The position numbers and the translations under genes are program-made. Positions 22,676 through 34,321 of a DNA stretch of 64,000 bases are shown piece by piece. Numbering within the stretch: position 1 is the first letter of the stretch; each line of letters begins with the position of its first letter. The notes under the pieces were generated by a model that was not told the DNA's origin, made no database searches, and saw nothing but the letters and a program-made list of their open reading frames with translations. This DNA is from Ophiodon elongatus (taxonomy: Eukaryota > Chordata > Actinopteri > Perciformes > Hexagrammidae), in contig JACSYO010002007.1 of NCBI GenBank assembly GCA_016806645.1, positions 220,001-284,000 of the forward strand. The letters are read 5' to 3'.

Positions 22676-22787
22676 TCTGCCTCAGTCCTGCTCCGTCTGT
22701 CTGGACTCAATCGATCCCGTCCTGAACTCCTCCGTCCTCAAATGTCCGTCTTGCCACGCCAGCTGGTTCCTCAGGGACTGTGTGCAG
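22676..22787 (+). pseudogene. PHD-finger exon fragment (G2E3/PHF7-like), copy A
   Basis: The segment lies between an AG acceptor (CCTCAG) and a donor (GTGCAG|GTGG) on the plus strand. It reads CSVCLDSID and VLKCPSCHASWFLRDCVQ, like the extended PHD finger of G2E3/PHF7-type ubiquitin ligases. The zinc-binding histidine in WFHRDC is changed to leucine (codon CTC at 22770-22772), although the frame is open. No other exon of such a gene is recognisable nearby, so it is probably a stranded exon. Confidence 0.65.
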
Positions 22788-22862
22788 GTGGTTTGACCCT
22801 TTTTTTTATTTCACTATCTTCACCAGGTGTAAGGGTATGGAGTCATAGTAATGCAATAAAAG

Positions 22863-23058
22863 TGTGTATGTATGTATGTATGTATGTATGCATGTGTGTG
22901 CGTGTGTGTGTGTATGTATGTGTGTGTATATATATGTATATGTATACGTATACGTATGTATAAATATATGTGTATTTATACGTGTATACGTCTATATATG
23001 TGTTTGTGTATGTATACGTATATATCTATGTATACGTATGTACGTATATATGTATGAG
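22863..23058. repeat. (TATG)n/(GT)n/(TA)n compound microsatellite
   Basis: Variable tetra- and dinucleotide runs follow the PHD-exon fragment. The unit B equivalent (38010-38085) is shorter. Confidence 0.9.
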
Positions 23059-23074
23059 TTTACAGGAGTTTACA

Positions 23075-23330
23075 AAAAAGTTAAATTCCGATGAAATAAG
23101 AAAATCCCTTAAACAAAATTAGGTATATTATGATAAAGAAAATAGCTAATTCCATCATATCAAAATTATATGAAATTCTTATGAAATCAGAAAAGTATTT
23201 TATGACGAAATGAGTAAAATAATCATAAAAAATATGTAAAATCTTGAATTAAACTCTTTACTTAGAAAATTATTATGAATACAAAAGATTCTTTATCACA
23301 AAATTACCTCTTTTATTTTTGTTCCCATTT
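23075..23330. repeat. AT-rich degenerate satellite, block 3
   Basis: It shares phrases such as AAATTCCNATGAAATAAGAAAAT with the blocks at 8.7, 11.6 and 38.1 kb. It sits at the boundary between units A and B. Confidence 0.7.
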
Positions 23331-23899
23331 GTATTATTATGAAAATACTTTAGCTAAATGTCGTCCTGCTGCCAAAATTGTGTTCACTACAATAAATGAG
23401 AATGTGAACCACAAGGGAGCACTGAAGGGAAGTCCTGAAGTTCATTGAATTTTTTAAATCACAAACACCAACAGATTCTCAACATTGAGTATCGTTATAG
23501 AGAATGTATAAGATATATGTCAATGTTTCATGTTTATTCTAATTAGATATATGACATTAACATTGTTCCTGATAGTCTTAGGTTTCTAAGACCCGGCTGC
23601 TTGGACTCTGGTAAACCTGATCTCAAGTCTAGTTTTCAAATGAAACTTTATATCTGTGAGGTGTTTTTAAAGATCCTCGTCTCCAGCAGGAACCAATGGG
23701 CTTGGAGCCGAGAGCCACAGACAGGAAGTGAGAACGTATGAAGAGACTGACACATTGTTGAGAGTAAGAAAGACCGGCTATAATAATGTAAGATAATATT
23801 CCAGCCTTCTCGTTTAAAGGGAACATGCATATAAAAGTAGGCTGATGGTGGTTGTGTGTTAGAAATCCATCTGGATGTGAGATGAGCTCCTTGGAGGAG

Positions 23900-24004
23900 C
23901 TACTCTGCTCCCTGAGCTCCTTCTTCTTCAGCTGCAGGAACACCCAGGTTAAAATAATCCAGCTCAATGTCCTCCCGTCTGCCCGGCTTCTGCACCTTGC
24001 TGGC
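23900..24004 (-). CDS. candidate cytoplasmic-tail exon of SRCR gene B
   Basis: This is the counterpart of 13140-13244: acceptor CTGTCCAG, 35 codons including the stop, with REDIELDYFNLGVPAAEEE and ending QGAE. Most differences from copy A fall in the first nine codons. The phase of entry does not match the phase 1 rule of the upstream exons unless an unseen transmembrane exon changes it. A LINE lies between this exon and the Ig exon. Confidence 0.35.
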   Translation of the reverse strand, partial: ASKVQKPGRREDIELDYFNLGVPAAEEEGAQGAE

Positions 24005-24244
24005 CTGGACAGACATGACAGCACAGTCCTGTCTTCAGTTCACTAAACACATGTTGACATGTATCAGTACCTTACATTATAAGTAGAGGGCAGTGTTCAC
24101 AAACAGCAGAGTCAGCGACAGCTTTGATGATAAGAGGTGTTGGATCTGATCAAACACATGGGCAGTCATCACATCACACAACATCAACATCATCACAGCT
24201 CCCATTGAACCTGAGATCTAGAAACACTTCAACTTATTTCCCTT

Positions 24245-25800
24245 CAATGAATTGCTGCCTTAACCTGGTTGAGGGGCTTGTATGACCCAGTGACCCTGAG
24301 AACTGTGTTGTTGGGGGCAATAGCTCCTGGTAGGGTATCCCAAGGCAAAGTGGTTTCAGGGGAGAGGCCAGACCAAGAGTGATTCACTGACTCATTATGA
24401 ATTGGCTGGAAAGGAGTTGTCCCACCTCGCTCAGAAAAGGGAAACCGGGGACCCCTCTTGGAGCCAGACCTGGGAGGGGAGCTTGCTGGTGAGCGTCTGG
24501 TGGCCGGGCCTTTGCACATGGGGCTCAGCCGGGCACAGCCTGAAAAATCTTCATGGAGCTGCCGCACTGTGGGCCCACCAATCACAAGGATAGACATTGG
24601 ATTTGAGTGCAATGTGAGTCGGGCAGCAGGAAAAGTGGGGGACCTAGGCGTGCCGACCCCTGGCATCGCAGACTAGCTCTAGGGACGTGGAATGTAAACT
24701 CTCTGGCGAGGAAGGAATCGATCAGCTGGTGCGGTAGGTGGAACGGTACCAACTAGATGTAGTTTGGCTCACCTCCACGCACAGCATTGGTCCTGGAACC
24801 AAACTCCTGGAGAGGGACTGGACTATATCCTTTTCCAGAGTTTCCTGAGTTGATAGGTGCCAAGCAGGTGTGTGGATACTGACATGCCCCTGGATGAGCA
24901 CAACTGTGTTGGAGTTTTTCCCGAGGAACGAGAGTGAGTGCAAGTCGTTGAGGGGAAGTCTGTGACTTGTTTGTGCCTGAGCACAAACCGGACTTCTTGG
25001 AGTCTCTGAGTGGCGTTCTGGAAAGGGCACTGACTGGAGACTATAGTTCTGCTGGGAAACTTCAATGCGCATGTGTGTAATGATGGGAGACCTGGAGGGG
25101 TGTGATTGGGAGGAACAGCCTGCCGGAGCTGTCCTCCTTGTTTGAGCATTGGGCGGTTCATCAGTGTAGTTGATACCAGAACACCCAAGGCCAAAGCTCT
25201 ATGATCGACTTTGTCATCATATCATCAGATCTGCGGCTCTATGTCTTGGACACTCGGCTGAAGAGAAGTGCAGAGCTGTCAACCGATCCCCACCTGGTCA
25301 TCAGTTGAAACAGGTGGTGGGGGAGGCTGCCGGACAGAGCTGATAAACCCAAACCTGTAGTGAGGGTGAACTGAGAACTTCTAGCTGAGGCCCTTGGTCG
25401 CAAGGTCTTCAACTCCCACCTCCGGAAGAATTTATCTTGTATCACGAGTAGGGGGGGGAGGGGGGGCATGTTTAAAGCCTCCATTGTGGAAGTGGCAGCT
25501 AGGAGCTGTGGTCGAAAGGATATTGGTGCATGTCTTGGCAGAAACTTGAGAATCCGCTGTTTGACACCAGCAGTGAAGGAGGCCGTCAAGCTGAAGGAAA
25601 AGGCCCTTCGGGCTTGGCTGGCCCAGGAGTCTCCAGAAACGGGAGACTGTTATTCTTAAATGCAAAGCCAAGAGCTGAGGCGGTTTGGTTTAGCGCTAGC
25701 TTGGACGGCATGGTGGAGGGCCCTGCCGCAGAGTTTATTAAGTTTAGCCAACTCCCTGTCAGTGAGGAGGAGGATGGCGGCAGAGAGGATGTCAAGATCC
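24245..25800 (+). mobile_element. APE-type LINE, 5'/endonuclease part
   Basis: The plus strand, with many frameshifts, gives AIAPGRVPQG-like text, an endonuclease-like start (LGTWNVNSLA), VERYQLDVVWLTSTHSIG, SMIDFVIISSDLRLYVLDT, AELSTDPHLV, FNSHLRKN and ARSCGRK. These occur in the order found in a common fish LINE whose reverse transcriptase part is at 10.9-11.6 kb. This copy is truncated before the reverse transcriptase domain and is clearly non-functional. It lies in the gene B interval between the Ig exon and the tail-like exon. Confidence 0.85.
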
Positions 25801-26480
25801 AATAGATATTCTCAGTTACAAACAAAGACGCTGTCCTCCCTCCTGCCTAGCCGTCACACCCTGGCAGCTCCATTGAGGTCGACCAACACAAGGTGTTCAG
25901 GAGCCACAGTCAGCTCTCCCTAGTTCACAGCCAACGCAAGAGGATGCCCAACACCAGAGGAGTTGGTGTCCAATCTGCAGGGACATGCTCATCTTGTCGT
26001 CGTCCCCAGAGGGGAAGAAGAGGGGAGAGACAATTGAAGAGTCAATTGAAAGCGTAATCGCTATCATTAACAACTGTCTCAATGCTTGGTCTCCAGGGTA
26101 ACCCTGGTTCTCTGAGTGAGGTATCTGAGCACACCACCCTTCTTGATTCTGATAGGTGGAGGAACTACACTTGAAAATGGTGAGTTGGGGGCTAAGGGCT
26201 GCAATTACTGATGTGTTGGCAGTGGAGCTTCAGAAGGTGCTATAGTTCTCAGATAACCAGAGTTATCCTGGTAACCAAACATACTCTGTCCTACAGTATA
26301 TTGTTAGCTGTTGCCATGTATAGACTTTGTTTAAGTTTGGTTACTATATGATATGTGCAACACAATGACAGGAGTCACAGTATCATTCAAGAAACAACAA
26401 CATGCATGGACTCGGTTGTCAGCTGATCATTTTCAGTCACTTTGGACCAATCATCTTCCCCAAACATGCATGGAAACAGT
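25801..26480. other. gene B 3' region, no exon recognised
   Basis: I expected a transmembrane exon here, downstream of the Ig exon on the minus strand, but found no run of about 20 hydrophobic codons with splice sites. There are two related small palindromes (CCAGGGTAACCCTGG at 26092 and CCAGAGTTATCCTGG at about 26258) of unknown origin. Confidence 0.4.
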
Positions 26481-26488
26481 CAGCTTAC

Positions 26489-26818
26489 CTGAGACAGTGA
26501 GAGAGAGCAGACGGCTCTGAGAGGAGAAGGTATGAGAAAAAACATAGACGTGATGAACACAGCTGTAGCTTCCTTGGTGGGCAGGCTCTGCAGCAGAAAA
26601 CAGGAAGTGGGCAGAGTGATTGACAGCTGGCTGAGTGTAGTTCTGTGATGAGTTGGAGGAGGTGAAGGTGAGTTGGAAGGAGCCTCCTAGGTACTGTGGC
26701 TGGATGGAGCACATGATGGTGAAGATGGAGCCCCTGAACACCTGAGCCCCCTGCTGCTGGGCCTCGGAGACCCCGTCCATGGAGGAGGACACAGATATGA
26801 TTGGCTGAAGCAGCAGGT
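26489..26818 (-). CDS. Ig-like domain exon of SRCR gene B
   Basis: A single 110-codon exon, acceptor TTTACAG, donor CAG|GTAAGC. It contains FTIMCSIQP for the B-strand cysteine and EPAHQGSYSCVHHVYV for the F-strand GxYxC motif. N-glycosylation sequons (NSSQNYT, NHS) are present. There is no equivalent in gene A, where the interval is deleted. Confidence 0.85.
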
Positions 26819-26905
26819 CTGTAAACACAGAGAGATGAGGAAAGTTCACATTTACCCTCCATTGAAATTGATGGACCCTAAATAAGGATGTGATGCCACA
26901 GGTCT

Positions 26906-26945
<40 letters not shown>

Positions 26946-29900
26946 GGTGTGTCCTGACAGGTGGAGCTCAGCAGTCTATGCAGGGTTTGAAGCTTCTAGA
27001 AACAAGCCCACCTCTCTACACTTTACAATGTCGTTGTCCTGGATAACTTTACTGTTCAGTCCAATGGAAACCCACTGACTGTCACTGTGATAGAGGACGG
27101 AACATACTGGAAGAATTGCTGTCAGAGATGATGTCAATGATGATGACACTGATGGGTTTACCTGAGCAGGTGAGATCAAGGATGTAATAAGAGTAATGGG
27201 ATGTTACACACTCCCTCAGACCAGATCCAGATTGAACACATTGAGAGTAGATCCTCCACACAGATCTCTCTGAGGACTCCTCTCTCCATCTCATAGAAAT
27301 AGCAGAGCCACAGTCCAGCTCTCTACAAGCAACAGCTCCATCCTCCAGGGTCCAGTCAGTGTCATCTACTGGTCTCCAGTCTCCTTGATGTTTCACCTCC
27401 AGTGTTCCTGCACAGCGACTGTCTCCTCCCACCAACCTGACAGGTTCTGAACAGAAACAAGAGAGTCGTCAGAACAAAGTGAGTTTCAGTAGAACAGAAA
27501 TTAACCAGATTAAAGCTGCAGCTCCTCTTCTACCTGAGCATTTGAGTCCAACAGCTTTTCCAAGTGAGCAGGTGTTTCTATCTGAGCCTGAGCTTCTACA
27601 GTCCAGGAGAGCAGACTCATTGCCTCCACACTGGAACTCTTTGGTCCACATTGGAGCCTCCACTTCTCCATGAAGCACCCCCTGGAGGACTGAAGGAGCC
27701 CCACAGCCAAGCTCCCTACAGACCACCCTTGCATCCTGCTGGTCAAAGTCATCTTCACACACTGAGGACCACCACTGGTTAGACTGGTTAGACTGGTTAG
27801 ACTTCACCTCCAGTCTGCCTGAGCATAGACTATTCCCATTCAGCCTGACAGAATCTGGAGAAGGGATGGGTATCGTTAGGATTTTATCAATACTAGTACT
27901 CTTATCGATACTCTGATCATGTCTTTTTGGGGTCTTTTTCTGGGTACTGGCTGCAGCCTCTGCCCGACAATCTATAGAAAGTTCCAAAAATCCTTCAAAT
28001 ACAGTTGCAGCAAAGCAATTATCTAAGTGATTATCTTTCATTGATTATCCTTTTCTTCTGATCAAACTCCGTATGAAATCACTAACGTTACCTTTAGTGG
28101 ATGAGGATGGACGGCTGCCCCACAAACATTAGAAAACTGAGCATTTCTACAGATTGATGTTCTACTTGTTGTTCACGTGTTGTGATAAACTGCAGCTGTT
28201 TCCTCCTTTTACTTGTGAGGGTTTTATTGAGTTTGAGACAACGAGAGTTCTCAGCATCTACTAGAGTCAAATGTAGCCTCACTTTGCATCTTTGTCTCCT
28301 CTCTGCCACGATGTGAGTCTCACACTTTACTGAGCCAGAGACAAAGAGACAAAGGGACAGAGAGAGAAAGAGAGGAGGTTTGAGACGAGGACGTCTCACT
28401 CCAGAACTAATAAAGTACTGATAGCAGAACTGATAAACTCTGGACCACATTAATACTCCGGGTCCTTACTACTGTCTTATCGGTTCCTGTTTAGAACGGG
28501 GCTTCAGGGGGCATCCCTAGTCTGGAGAGATGACAGAAGATAAGGGAGAGAGAGATAAAACACACCAGACACTAAATACCATTCTGTCTTATTTTTCTTC
28601 GAAGATCTATGACCCAGAATATAAATCTGTTTGGAAAATTATCCCTAAAATCTAAAGATATGGGGGCTGGACTCGCTCCTGAAGGAGTGTCCGAGGGTGA
28701 AGGACGGTGTGGAGATACTGACGAGTCCCCGACTGAGCTGAGCTACTCAAAGTTGTGGCCAGCAGGTTATTGTGGAAACCAATGAACCTGCTGGTGGAAA
28801 CCAGTGAATAAGAAAGCTGTTAAGCTGAAGGAGGAGTCCTTTCAGGCTGGTTGGTAGTTGGATCAGAGGACTCCTGAAGCAACAGACATGTAGGTTTAAT
28901 ATATAAAGATATCTTGGTGCATTCAGCACCTGACTTACTGAAGCAGCAGCTTACTGTCATAGATGATGTCACTGTTGGGCGTACCTGAGCAAGTGAGTTC
29001 CAGTAAGAGGTTGGAGGAATGAGATGCTACACACTCCCTCAGAGCAGATCCAGATTGAACACAGTTAGAGTTGACCCACCACACAAATCTCTTTGAGGAC
29101 TCCTCTCTCCATCCTACAGAAACAGCAGAGCCACAGTCCAGCTTTCTACAGAAAACAGCTGCTTCCTTTGGGGTCCAGAAAGAGCCATCTACTGGTCTCC
29201 AGTCTCCTTGATGTTTGATCTCCAGTGTTCCTGCACAGTGACTGTCTCCTTCCACCAACCTGAAAGGTTCTGAACAGAAAAAAAAGACTCATCATAGAAA
29301 TTCATTTAATTTCGAAAATATAAAACTAAAACTTGACTGCTGATTCTGCTTCATTGAATCTTCATTTATTCTTTCTTTTTCAATTTACCTGTTAATGTGT
29401 GATTTCCTTCAGCCTGGAGTCCTGAAAAAAATAGACACATATTTGATGTTTTAAGTTAATGTAATAGAAATCCACAAATATTATATATTATATATTTGCT
29501 AAATTAATCAAAAACTGTATATAAATGTAACAACATAAAAATAATGTTGTAACATTTATATACAGACTGTTGAACCTGCATTTAAAAACAATACTTTTTT
29601 TTCGATGTCTATTTCCCTTTCAGTCAATCACGGAAGAGACGATCAAAGGGTATTATTTTTTGTGACATTACAATAAAAAGGAAATTTGTCATAATTTTTT
29701 ATTTTATTTTAAATTCTTATGAACAAGGGCGGCCTGGAAGAAAGCAAAGCATCCTTAGGGGAGGAGCTTAAAAAAGAGAAATGTCAAAAGTTAAGAAGAC
29801 AGCACCACACATCCAAACATTTCTAACACACCCATCATTACATACAATCACAACCAGCATTGTCTTGCTTGAGTATACTTTAGTCTGAGAACCTTTCAGA

Positions 29901-32900
29901 CAGAAGCAGTGATTAGCTGATAACTGCTGTAGACATTTCTACGTTTCTCTACAGTTTTTTAGCATCTCTCACAGCATGACTGAACCTGTGCTTTGAATCT
30001 TGAAACATTTCCTTGTCTCCTCTCCTAAACGCTTCCCTCCTTTTACAACCTCAAGCTTGATTTATGCTTGACGCATCCGCAAAGGGGGTTGCGAGTGTTT
30101 CCCCATCAGTGGCTGGAACACGATGCTGCTAACTACTACTTATAATTACAACATAGTATATTAATTATTATCAGGCAGAAAATGGAGGGTAGGGGACAGG
30201 ATGCAGAAGTGGAGCACAGAGGTCTTGTGGATGGGACGGGCCACTAGCTTCCCGCCCATAGCACAGTTTATACACAAAAACTTTCTCTCTCAGTTTGGTT
30301 GTCTTACTTCTATGTGCACTGTAGGATGTAATCTGTCTGTTACTCACAACAAGGTCTCAAATGAATCCACTGACAACAAAATTAACTAAATGACTGCTGT
30401 CTTGTTTCTTTGACACACTTTTTATGGGAAAGACTATCATGACTCGTTGGGCGTGTCAACTTAGTATAAGTTGTGGGAAGACCTGCCCAGACTCTGCCTC
30501 TGATACCTTTCAAAGCGTTAGAGGTGTCTGCTAAATACTGAATATGAATCTGTTTATAAAATGATCCCTAAAATCTAAAGAGATGGGGGCTGGACTCTCT
30601 CCTTCAGGAGCGTCACAGGGTGAAGGATGGTGTGGAGATGCTGACGAGCCCCCGACTGAGCTAAGCTGCTCAAAGTTATGGCCAGTAGGTCATTGGTGCC
30701 TTTTATGGTAGAAACCAAAGAACCTGCTGGTGGAAACCAGTGAATAAGAAAGCTGTCAAGCTGAAGGAGGAGTCCTTTCAGGCTGGTTGGTGGTTGGACC
30801 AGAGGACTCCTGAAGCAGCAGACATGTAGGTTTCATATATAAAGATATCTTGGTGCATTCAGCACCTGATTTACTGAGGCAGCAGCTCATCAGACAAGTC
30901 TGCTGCCATTCTAGCTGGTGCATGTGTGTCAACCTGGATACATTACTGTCATAGATGATGTCACTGCTGGGCTTACCTGAGCAGGTGAGATCCAGGAAGG
31001 AGTGAGAGGAACCTGATGTTACACACTCTCTCAGAGCAGATCCAGATTGAACACAGTCAGAGTAGATCCTCCACACAGATTTTTTCAAGGACTTCTTTCT
31101 CCATCTCATAGAAACAGCAGAGCCACAGTCCAGCTCTCTACAAGCAACAGCTGCTTCCTTCAGGGTCCAGTCAGAGCCACCTACTGGTCTCCAGTCTCCT
31201 TTAAGTTTCAGCTTCAGTGTTCCTGCACAGCGACTGTCTCCTCCCACCAACCTGACAGGTTCTGAGTCGTCAGGAAAAGAAAAAAGTGAGTTTCAGTAGA
31301 ACAGAAATAAACCAGATCAAAGTCGCAGCTGAAACAAGTGAGTTGTCAAAGAAATTAATTTAATTAAGAAAATATCAAATAAAAAATTGACTGCTGATTC
31401 TGCTTCATTGAATCTTTGTTTCTCTTTTTTTCTCTATTTACCTGTTGATGTGTGATTTCCTTCAGCCCGGAGTCCTGGAGAAATAGACACATATTAGTTT
31501 TTTCCTCTACGATTTAGATTATTTTGATCCTGCCTTCTTGTTATTTCAGGTCCTGCCACTCACACCATCTAATCACTAATTTTCCTTACCTGGTCTTCCA
31601 CACCCATCTCACCTACAGCTCATTCGCTCATCAATCCATTACTAATCATATCCGTCCACTTGGACTTTATCCTTGCCAGATTGTCTCTTTTGTTACTGCC
31701 AAGCTCTCCAGCGTTACTCTATTTTCTGTGTCTGATCTGCCTGTTCCGACCCTGCCTGTCCGGTTTATGTCTGCCCCTTTTTGGATTTGTTTGCCTCCGT
31801 GACTGATCTCCCGGCTTTGACCCTGCTTGCATACTAAGTAAACTGAACTATCCTTGTAACGCTGTCTCTTTGTTGTGCTTTTTGGTTCCAGTTTGCACGT
31901 ACTAGTACCCCTTACAGTACAATCTGGCCAACATGAACCCAGCCAACTCTGCACGTCTAGAGACAGAGCCTCCGACTCAAGCCAGCATGTTACAACTGAA
32001 TGAGCAGCAGCTTACCTTCATAGCAGAGGCTATGCATGCAATGATCATCCGTCACAAGCACAGCATGGAGTCTTTCATTGATCGTCTGCTGAAGGTCTCC
32101 ACTATGGCTCAGGGTCCAGATACCACCATTGCTTCCAGCCCTCCATTTCACACTCCTCCAGCATTGGATGCATGCTTACCACCTCCAGATCGTCATTCTG
32201 GTGCCCTTGGTTCCTGCTGGTCATTCCTGGTGAAGTGTTCCCTCGCCTTTGAGCTTCAGCCTTCTGCCATCCCCACTGAGAGGTCCTGTGTGGCGTATAT
32301 TGTCTCTCTGCTCACGGGCAGAGCTAAGGACTGGGGACCCGCCGAGTCGAAAAAGCAGTCTTCAATTTGCTCTTCAGTCCAGCTGTTTTCCGATGAACTG
32401 TTTAAAGTTGTTGATTACGCCACACCTGGAAGAGAGGTTGCTCGAGGCCTGTTTGACCTGAGGCAGGGAGAGAGATCCATGTCTGATGACTCTATTGAGT
32501 TCCGCACCATCGCACCTCTTCGGCCATCTTCGGAAACAGAGAGGGGCTTTTCCGCCGCTCCGCAAGTGCCGCTCTGCCAAGTGTTTTTGTGCATCTGGAT
32601 GACATTCAATTTTTTTTGTCTTAACAGGAGCATGTGCTACACGTACGCCAAGTCTTCTAAAGGCCTTTTGAGAACCACCTCTTCATAACGGCTGAAAAGT
32701 GCGAGTTCCACACCTCGGAGGTATCCTTCCTGGGCTTTGTCATCAATGCTGCAAATATCCAGATGGCCCTGCCAAAACCAAAGCAGTTGCTGACTAGCCT
32801 CCTCCTTCCACACGCGAGGAACTTCAATGCTTTCTAGGCTTCGCAAACTTCTATTGGTGGTTCATTCGTAACTGCAGTTCGGTGGCTGCTCACCTCACCG

Positions 32901-34164
32901 CCCTCACCTCCCAGCATGTTCCGGTAGTCCTCTGCGGTGGAATGGTCCTTTGATGAGTTAGTCACGGTTCACATTTGCTCACATTCTCATATTCCTAGAT
33001 CCTGCCCGCCAGTTTTTTGTGGAGGTGAACGCCTCGGACACTGGTGTGGGGGCTGTTCTTTTTCAGCAGTTGGATGAGGATCAAAAGGTTCAGCCATGTG
33101 CCTTCTTCTCCCAGAAGCTGTCTCCAACGGAGAGGAATTATGACATTGGGAACTAGGAGCTGTTGCCGGTAAAACTTGCACTGGAGAAGTAGAGACACTG
33201 GTTGGAGGGAGCGAAGCAGCCGTTTGTGGTCTGAACAGATCGCAAAAATCTGGAATACATCAGTTCCAGTCTGAGAGCTCTCCTTCCCATCCTGAAGGTA
33301 TCCTCCTTCCTGAGTGTGTTATTGGTAAATGGTAAAGGACTGTACTTGTAAAGCGCTTTTCTAGTTCTCCAACCACTCAAAGTGCTTTAACACTTTTTGT
33401 CATCAATCACCCATTCACACACTAAAGGCAGGGGCTACCATGCAATATGCCACCTGCCCATTAGGACTAAATAACATTCATACACCGTAGGCACAGCTAC
33501 GGGAGCAATTTGGGGTTAAGTGTCTTGCCCAAGGACACATTGACATGGAATAGCGGGGCCAGGGATCGAACCACCGATCCTCTGATTGAAGGATTTGGAT
33601 TTTGTAACCGGCCTGCCCCCCTTCGTTGGTAACACAGTCATTTTCACTGTCATTGATCAATTTTCCAAGTCTGTTCTGCTCATCCCACTACCAAAGTTAC
33701 CCACTGCCAAGAAAAAAACTGAAATTATGTTCCAAAATGTTATCCGGCTACGATGGTTCCTCATTTCGTTGAACCATTCCCTGTTTCTCGGGTCATCAAT
33801 CGCTTCTTTCTTAAACACATGGCATGTAAGCGTGGCCTCTACAGTTTGGTTATTGGTCCGTGTTCCTTGGGTGATGCCCCGTTTTTATTAATATATGATA
33901 ATAATCCTATTGATATTAATAATTGTATACATTTTCATACTTGCTAATAACCAAACACGATCCCAACACGGCTCTGATACGGCTGTAGGTGTGAAAAGCG
34001 TTTTTGTTTTAAAGGGCGGCTGGTATAGTTCATGAAGTCAATAATTAATAAAATAATATTTTTTCCAAATTTGTTTATTTGTTTGTAATAATCTTGAAAG
34101 ACGTGACAAAATGACTTCACTCCATTGTTATAACTTTTAGTGGAATTGCATTGAAATTGTTTTC

Positions 34165-34199
<35 letters not shown>

Positions 34200-34321
34200 T
34201 GTGTGTGTGTGTGTGTTCTCAGATTTAAAGATCCAAAATATTTGAATGAAGCACATCATCTCTAAAGCAGAGTCCTACCTGAGCTCCACAGCAACAGCAG
34301 CAGCATCAACAGGTGATCCAT
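26489..34321 (-). CDS. SRCR-Ig receptor gene B
   Basis: The exons on the minus strand, all phase 1, are: signal peptide 34321-34279; linker 31474-31442; SRCR type A 31261-30977; second linker 29421-29389; type A 29269-28985; type B 27854-27534; type A 27446-27162; Ig-like 26818-26489. All are open and total 1,615 nt (538 codons plus one base). The predicted product is an extracellular receptor: signal MDHLLMLLLLLWSS, SGLRAEGNHTST linker, four group B SRCR domains, then one Ig domain. Fish DMBT1/CD163-like proteins with this mix are usually immune or scavenger receptors; ligand binding is an inference. The membrane anchor was not located; a candidate tail exon is at 23900-24004. Intron 1 holds a Gypsy element. 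Confidence 0.85.
26906..26944. repeat. (CAGA)n microsatellite
   Basis: Nine to ten CAGA units; unit A has a shorter CGGA-type run at 13699-13711. Confidence 0.9.
27862..28520. mobile_element. hAT-like non-autonomous DNA transposon in unit B
   Basis: A 659-bp insertion is flanked by 8-bp direct repeats TCTGGAGA (27854-27861 and 28521-28528). Unit A has one uninterrupted copy of this octamer at the same place (14622-14629), which serves as an empty site. The ends are short imperfect inverted repeats (AGGGATG at the left, CATCCCT near the right). An 8-bp target duplication is the hAT signature. The interior (TATCGATAC-type tracts) has no transposase frame. The insertion begins 8 bp upstream of an SRCR exon and leaves its CTCCAG acceptor intact. 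Confidence 0.8.
29389..29421 (-). CDS. second linker exon in gene B
   Basis: A 33-nt exon (acceptor TTTTTTTCAG, donor CAG|GTAAAT) encodes an AEGNHT-containing linker identical in layout to the one at 31474-31442. In gene A a linker exon occurs only once, after the signal peptide. Its second occurrence suggests that gene B arose by fusion or internal duplication of a linker-plus-SRCR module. Confidence 0.7.
29430..30960. other. intron of SRCR gene B
   Basis: No exon recognised between the second linker and the first SRCR exon. The right part (30540-30960) repeats the standard 3' flank of type A exons (GCTGAAGGAGGAGTCCTTTC and so on). The left part (29450-30530) is AT-rich and unidentified. 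Confidence 0.5.
31500..33890 (+). mobile_element. Ty3/Gypsy LTR retrotransposon remnant, copy B
   Basis: Paralogue of the element at 16.83-19.66 kb in the same intron. The gag-like frame is longer and open (31933 to about 32570; YIVSLLTGRAKDWGPAE). An internal deletion at about 32585 removes protease and the first half of reverse transcriptase. The remainder resumes at LHIWMTF-like text and continues through RNase H-like sequence. An integrase-like piece (DFVTGLPPFVGNTVIFTVIDQ) survives at 33588-33890 after a dispersed-repeat insertion. It is non-functional. Confidence 0.88.
33325..33585. mobile_element. dispersed fish repeat inside Gypsy copy B
   Basis: Sequence beginning GGTAAATGGTAAAGGACTG and including GTAAAGCGCTTTTCTAG, CACCCATTCACACAC, TTAAGTGTCTTGCCCAAGGAC and GGATCGAACCACC belongs to a repeat I recognise as very common in teleost genomes. 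I cannot state its class. It separates the RNase H-like and integrase-like parts of the Gypsy copy. Confidence 0.75.
34165..34216. repeat. (GT)n microsatellite
   Basis: GT run with a short GC interruption, 5' of the SRCR gene B signal-exon region on the plus-strand map. Confidence 0.95.
34279..34321 (-). CDS. signal-peptide exon of SRCR gene B
   Basis: ATG at 34321, MDHLLMLLLLLWSS, phase 1 donor TCAG|GTAGGA; identical in layout to the exons of units A and C. The conserved upstream block with GCAGATATACACTGAGGACA lies at about 34426-34445. Confidence 0.85.

Larger units (their letters stand above)
12745..23470. repeat. segmental duplication unit A
   Basis: This unit is paralogous to 23500-38470 (unit B), with unit C at 38490-40030 as a short third copy. 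Matching landmarks in A and B, in the same order, are: a boundary segment (GATAGTCTTNGGTTTCTAAG), tail-like exon, LINE remnant, SRCR exons, Gypsy element in intron 1, signal-peptide exon, L2 fragment, hairpin element, 8-bp minisatellite, PHD-exon fragment and AT-rich satellite. Unit A lacks the Ig exon and most of the LINE present in B. Confidence 0.88.

Noticed and set aside
26085..26290. CCAGGGTAACCCTGG palindrome pair as a possible element
   Set aside because: Too short and imperfect to define ends; no second copy in the window.
26485..26862. Alternative minus-strand frame over the Ig exon
   Set aside because: Lacks Ig motifs; the frame with CSIQP and GSYSCVH matches the phase 1 splice pattern.
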